NCBI RefSeq assembly: GCF_014844075.1
Contig: NZ_CP062165.1
Coordinates: 5,766,001 to 5,830,000, forward strand
Length of the DNA stretch: 64,000 bases
Direction of reading: 5' to 3'
Source of the DNA: Paenibacillus sp. JNUCC-31
GTDB taxonomy: Bacteria > Bacillota > Bacilli > Paenibacillales > Paenibacillaceae
Every line of letters starts with the position of its first letter. The first letter of the stretch is position 1. The translations under genes and the position numbers were made by a program. Positions 60,910-64,000 of this stretch are shown here, one piece after another. The notes beneath the pieces were generated by a model, which was not told the origin of the DNA, ran no database searches, and saw only the letters and a list, made by a program, of their open reading frames with translations.

Positions 60910-62124
60910 ATGGAACTGCAATGGATTATTGTTCATCAGGGAGATACCTTGTCGCGTATTGCGGCGGCACACCATATGACCAAGGAGTTACTGGCTGCTC
61001 TCAACCCGGAAGCCGCGTCCCAGCCCTATTTGTTGTCAGGACAAATGCTGCGTATTACACCGGGAACCGGGCGCAGGTATGCAGTGCAGCCTGGGGAGAA
61101 GGCAGCCAGGATTGCATTGCGTTTTGGGCTCAGTGAAAAAGAATTGCGCGAAGCCAACCCTGAAATTGCGAATGTTTCGGACTGGTGCGGGCGATGTATT
61201 CATATTCCGGACTCCAATGGAAAAACTATTGTGAACATGCAAGGGGAGTATGGTTACCGTGAAATGTGCCGTGATATCCGTCTGCTGGAAAAGAATTATT
61301 CTTTTATTGCTACAGGTTCGATTGGTACCAGTGTCATGGGTAAGGCATTGCCTTATTTGCGTATGGGCCAAGGTCCCCGTCATATTCATGTCAACGCTTC
61401 GGTCCATGCCAATGAGTGGCTGACGACGGCAGTGCTGATGCGATTCGTTGAAGAGTATGCGATAGCATATAGCACCCATACGCCATGGCATCGATTTCAG
61501 ACAGAGCGTTGGATGCAAGAAACAACGTTGTGGGCAGTCCCCATGGTCAATCCGGATGGGGTTGAGCTGGTTCAGGAGGGTGTGGTGAACGAGCATCCCC
61601 TTGCAGAGAAGTTGCTGGAATGGAATAGCGGGCGCTCTCATTTTACCCATTGGAAGGCCAATATACGCGGGGTAGACCTGAACGATCAGTTTCCGGCGCA
61701 TTGGGAGGAAGAAGCGGCAAGAAGAGGGATAACATCACCAGGACCAAGAGACTATGCAGGAACAGCCCCATTATCCGAACCGGAGGCGTTGGCTCTTGCA
61801 CAGTGGACTGAACAGCACAACTTTGACGCTGTCGTTTCACTGCATAGTCAGGGACAGGAGATCTATTGGAACTACCGAGATTTGGAGCCCAAGGAGAGTG
61901 CGCCATTGTCTCGCAGGTTGGCAAGGGCGTCGGGGTACAAGGCAGTCAAGCTTGGAGGCAGCGATGCCGGATACAAGGATTGGTTTATACAGAAATTTCG
62001 AAAGCCGGGCTTCACGGTAGAAGTAGGGTTAGGCGTTAATCCACTCCCCGTTGATCAGTTCGATGACATCTGTGTGGAAGTCGGTATGCTGCTGGCTGAG
62101 TTGTTATCGGACGGTGAACAATAA
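60910..62124 (+). CDS. LysM-M14 gamma-D-glutamyl-meso-diaminopimelate peptidase I
   Basis: 404 aa. Two N-terminal LysM domains (about 5-49, VHQGDTLSRIAAAHHMTKEL, and about 57-100) precede an M14 zinc carboxypeptidase domain. The zinc ligands are His166/Glu169 in HANE and His312 in SLHSQG; the catalytic Glu371 is in FTVEVGLG. It resembles endopeptidase I (ENP1) of Bacillus sphaericus and YqgT, which cleave gamma-D-Glu-diaminopimelate bonds of peptidoglycan or muropeptides. There is no signal peptide, like other spore-cortex enzymes of this family, so it probably acts from the mother cell or on recycled muropeptides. GGAAAGGAGAAGA precedes the ATG. Confidence 0.93.
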   Translation: MELQWIIVHQGDTLSRIAAAHHMTKELLAALNPEAASQPYLLSGQMLRITPGTGRRYAVQPGEKAARIALRFGLSEKELREANPEIANVSDWCGRCIHIPDSNGKTIVNMQGEYGYREMCRDIRLLEKNYSFIATGSIGTSVMGKALPYLRMGQGPRHIHVNASVHANEWLTTAVLMRFVEEYAIAYSTHTPWHRFQTERWMQETTLWAVPMVNPDGVELVQEGVVNEHPLAEKLLEWNSGRSHFTHWKANIRGVDLNDQFPAHWEEEAARRGITSPGPRDYAGTAPLSEPEALALAQWTEQHNFDAVVSLHSQGQEIYWNYRDLEPKESAPLSRRLARASGYKAVKLGGSDAGYKDWFIQKFRKPGFTVEVGLGVNPLPVDQFDDICVEVGMLLAELLSDGEQ

Positions 62125-62214
62125 CCGCAGTCTTTAGTATATTGTTGATCTGTGTTTTTACATGATCTGGATGAGTAGAGATGAAACTTAATGCTGGTCC
62201 ACTCGTATAACAGG

Positions 62215-62245
62215 AACGGGCGCTGTTACCAGCGTTCGTTTTTTG
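62215..62245 (+). terminator. Terminator of the M14 peptidase gene
   Basis: AACG-GG-CGCTG (62215-62225) and CAGCG-TT-CGTT (62230-62240), followed by TTTTG. Confidence 0.7.
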
Positions 62246-62353
62246 ATCTGTACTTTGCAGCAAACGTTCCTGATCACTCTGGATCGGGTAATGATGGGTA
62301 TGGGTAACGTTTATTGATCCATTACGGTGCATTTATAATACGGAGGGGTTCAT

Positions 62354-62611
62354 ATGAAGTGGAGAAGACTGCTGTCGTTCAAACGATGGACACAAGTATT
62401 CAAACGGCTGCCCCGTCTGTTGCGGGCCCCGCAAATCCCTTTGGGAGAAAAGCTGCTGTTCATCATCCCGGCGCTGCTATACTGGGTACTGCCTGACGTG
62501 ATGCCGTTTATGCCTATAGATGATATTGGTGTGACGTTGCTGCTGATGAACTGGTTTGTGAGTCGTGCGGAGCGCAAGTATCCGGTACTTACAGCGGGTG
62601 CGTCGTCTTGA
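62354..62611 (+). CDS. DUF1232 (YkvA-like) membrane protein
   Basis: 85 aa. The family motif is RLPRLLRAPQIPLGEKLLFI, then IPALLYWVLPDVMPFMPIDD. There is one hydrophobic stretch and a short cationic N terminus. The function of DUF1232 proteins is unknown; in B. subtilis YkvA is a small membrane protein. GGAGGGG precedes the ATG. Confidence 0.9.
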   Translation: MKWRRLLSFKRWTQVFKRLPRLLRAPQIPLGEKLLFIIPALLYWVLPDVMPFMPIDDIGVTLLLMNWFVSRAERKYPVLTAGASS

Positions 62612-62753
62612 TCTGATGTAAAATGGGTGGTTTTAACATCGATTTTGCATCAATGTTATTGCGAAGCGCAGTAACTTTCTTTACAATAGATGCTGGAGTT
62701 TAGAAATGCTGAAATTGTTGGAACCAGCAATTACGATATAGGAGATGAATGGA

Positions 62754-63056
62754 ATGAACTGCAAAATTACACGTAATGCCGCGAAAGTATTGAAGCTTGA
62801 GTTGGACAAGCCTGAGAACGAAGGTAAAAAACTGCGTGTTGTAATCACGCATGCACACGGTGATCATGCTCACTACGGACTCGATATCGATACACCTAAA
62901 GAAAATGATACGGTTGTATCTACCGATAAAGAGATTGACGTCATTCTTGAAAATGACCAGCCTTTGCTGGATGGCGTGAAAATTGATTACCTTTACTTCC
63001 CTGAAGAAGGTTTCGTTATTACGAACCCATCCAAAGGCAACAACGGCGACCACTAA
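62754..63056 (+). CDS. HesB/IscA-like fold protein lacking the Fe-S cysteines
   Basis: 100 aa from the ATG at 62754 (GGAG nine bases upstream; the ATG at 62745 abuts the ribosome binding site). It has the beta-rich HesB-like fold: KLRVVITHAHGDHAHYGLDI, then DILLEN-like strands (DVILENDQPLLDGVKIDYLY) and EEGFVITNPSK. A-type Fe-S carriers need a Cys plus a C-terminal CxC. Here only Cys3, at the very N terminus, is present. It is therefore likely not an Fe-S carrier but a YneR-type relative. It is followed by DUF1450 at 20 bp. Confidence 0.8.
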   Translation: MNCKITRNAAKVLKLELDKPENEGKKLRVVITHAHGDHAHYGLDIDTPKENDTVVSTDKEIDVILENDQPLLDGVKIDYLYFPEEGFVITNPSKGNNGDH

Positions 63057-63076
63057 GGGAGCGAAGAGGGGAACTC

Positions 63077-63298
63077 ATGGCTAACGATATCCGTGTATGC
63101 GAAAAATGTAATCATATCAGACTAAAATCGATTGTAGCCAAGTTGGAGAAAATGGCTCCGGATACGGAGATCAAGATTGGTTGCAAATCCTATTGCGGTC
63201 CTTGTGCAAAGCGTGCTTTTGTCTTCATCAACGGTCGGTACATCAGTGCTCCGTCCGAGGAAGAAGTACTTGCAAAAGTAGCGAAATTCGTGAAGTAG
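63077..63298 (+). CDS. DUF1450 (YuzB-like) protein
   Basis: 73 aa. Four Cys (CEKCNH and KIGCKSYCGPCA) are arranged as in the DUF1450/YuzB family of small zinc-binding-like proteins. KSYCGPCAKRAFVFINGRYI is its signature. The gene is 20 bp after the HesB-like gene and probably co-transcribed with it. It is followed by a strong terminator. Its role is unknown, though redox/metal contexts have been noted for such Cys motifs. Confidence 0.92.
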   Translation: MANDIRVCEKCNHIRLKSIVAKLEKMAPDTEIKIGCKSYCGPCAKRAFVFINGRYISAPSEEEVLAKVAKFVK

Positions 63299-63308
63299 GA
63301 AAAGGTAA

Positions 63309-63334
63309 AAGAGAGGCCGTGGCCTCTCTTTTTT
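63309..63334 (+). terminator. Terminator of the hesB-like/DUF1450 operon
   Basis: GAGAGGCC (63311-63318) and GGCCTCTC (63321-63328) with a 2-nt loop, followed by TTTTTT. Confidence 0.9.
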
Positions 63335-63359
63335 AGTTGTGGTTGGTAATGGCACAGGA

Positions 63360-63758
63360 TTAAAAGGTGAAGCCTGGCATCATCTCAATAATTTCGAAGG
63401 TGTGCTCTTGAAACACAATGGCAATTACAGTATCGCTTTTTTTCAAAAAATGAACATGCCCCATACGCTCTTCTTCCACCTCAACCCATCCGGCTTCGGA
63501 TAACTTCTCAAAATAATCCGATGGTACATATAATCCCTGTTCTCCTCCGATATGTTTCAATTCATATGTAATGCCTGTTTTAAAATTTGGATTGTCTGAA
63601 TATGCCGTTAGGCTCATCTGCTTGGCATTCACGGGAACCGGGATCTCCTCATTAATGGAGGAACCTGTATATCCCGTTATTTCATACGTCGCAGGTGTAC
63701 AGCCGCTGCTAAATAGCAATAAAGGTAAAAGAAGGGAAAGAATCAAATAGTTCTTCAT
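63360..63758 (-). CDS. Uncharacterised lipoprotein
   Basis: 132 aa from the ATG at 63758 (AAGGAG nine bases upstream). It has a lipoprotein signal peptide MKNYLILSLLLPLLLFSSGC with Cys20 in the lipobox FSSGC. The mature part is small and beta-rich (YEITGYTGSSINEEIPVPVN, then KTGITYELKHIGGEQGLYVP and VVEVEEERMG-like). No family is recognised. It is on the opposite strand to the neighbours and separate from them. It may be a membrane-anchored envelope protein of unknown function. Confidence 0.75.
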   Translation of the reverse strand: MKNYLILSLLLPLLLFSSGCTPATYEITGYTGSSINEEIPVPVNAKQMSLTAYSDNPNFKTGITYELKHIGGEQGLYVPSDYFEKLSEAGWVEVEEERMGHVHFLKKSDTVIAIVFQEHTFEIIEMMPGFTF

Positions 63759-63962
63759 ACACATATCTCCTTGTGAAAAAGGTACTTATCAAATAAACGC
63801 AGTTAGACCGTAAAAGGTTATGCCCTCATTCATATTCATCTTTAAATTTTACATAGGAGTATCAGAATAATCCGTCATTGTTTTAGCAAAAGAAGAATAA
63901 GGATGGCTGTCGTCAACCATCCTAAAGGGGTAACAGGAACATGATCCCAAGGAGGAATACTC

Positions 63963-64000
63963 ATGCCGAAGCGTTATGATTCCAGTTTGCAAGCCGATAC
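63963..64000 (+). CDS. Start of an unidentified gene running off the window
   Basis: AAGGAGG (63949-63955), seven bases before an ATG at 63963, gives a clear translation start: MPKRYDSSLQAD and onwards. Only 12 codons are visible. A hairpin (AGGATGG/CCATCCT at 63900-63923) precedes it, so it could be a terminator of upstream transcription or part of a leader. Confidence 0.75.
   Translation, partial: MPKRYDSSLQAD

Overview
The window looks like the chromosome of an endospore-forming, low- to mid-GC Gram-positive bacterium, most likely a Paenibacillus (inference). The signs are an alpha/beta-type SASP, a YtaF sporulation membrane protein, strong AGGAGG ribosome binding sites with several TTG/GTG starts, SLH-type surface protein anchoring, a Btr-FeuABC siderophore locus laid out as in Bacillus subtilis, and many Bacillales-type small conserved genes (DUF896, DUF1450, YtxH, YutE-like HEPN).

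Layout. 1-8.9 kb is conserved housekeeping sequence: pstB-phoU, polA, mutM, ytaF, coaE, a lytic transglycosylase, a SASP gene (minus strand) and nrdR, followed by tRNA-Ala(GGC). From 9.1 to 13.36 kb lies an accessory segment holding an IS630-type transposase remnant and a large S-layer-like protein with four near-identical TIG repeats and three SLH domains. It is closed by a decayed second copy of the tRNA-Ala, so it may be a small tRNA-associated island. 13.6-20.7 kb holds a lipase/MarR pair, a MalT-like LuxR regulator next to a quinone-oxidoreductase-like gene, a LysM protein, and remnants of a berberine-bridge oxidase and a formylglycine-generating-enzyme-like gene. 20.7-25.6 kb is the Fe-siderophore uptake locus (btr, feuA with a Fur box, feuB, feuC, no ATPase). 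25.7-30.2 kb combines gene remnants with three stress/redox modules (monooxygenase, MarR-nitroreductase, TetR-NmrA-like reductase) that carry clear operators. 30.3-37.1 kb has DUF896, a flavin monooxygenase-like gene and the fructose operon fruR-fruK-fruA. 37.2-47.4 kb carries a methyltransferase, an oxalate decarboxylase-like bicupin, an SDR/MerR divergent pair, an AraC regulator divergent from an Atu4866-SDR operon, LysR plus a spermidine-synthase-like gene, and a diguanylate cyclase. 47.6-56.1 kb holds DoxX, a Gfo/Idh-SAHH-like operon, tRNA-Leu(CAG), a secreted DJ-1/PfpI protein, a SASA esterase-PadR operon, glycerol-1-phosphate dehydrogenase (araM/egsA) and a double-HTH regulator. 56.5-64 kb holds a holin, Dabb, HEPN, DUF4261 and YtxH genes, glutamate racemase, a LysM-M14 peptidase, DUF1232, a HesB-like protein, DUF1450 and a lipoprotein.

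How it works together. Much of the window consists of one- or two-gene metabolic modules, each with its own local regulator (MarR, TetR, MerR, AraC, PadR, HxlR, LysR, DeoR). The regulatory DNA can often be read directly: MerR promoters with 19-bp spacers, a PadR-module promoter whose spacer is a palindrome, TetR operators overlapping -35/-10 elements, a Fur box, and AraR-like boxes. No CRISPR array, complete mobile element or recognisable defence system is visible. The most unusual proteins are a SAHH-like protein lacking several canonical substrate-binding residues and encoded with a Gfo/Idh dehydrogenase, a bicupin whose catalytic lid Glu is Asp, and a HEPN protein whose RNase His is Gln.
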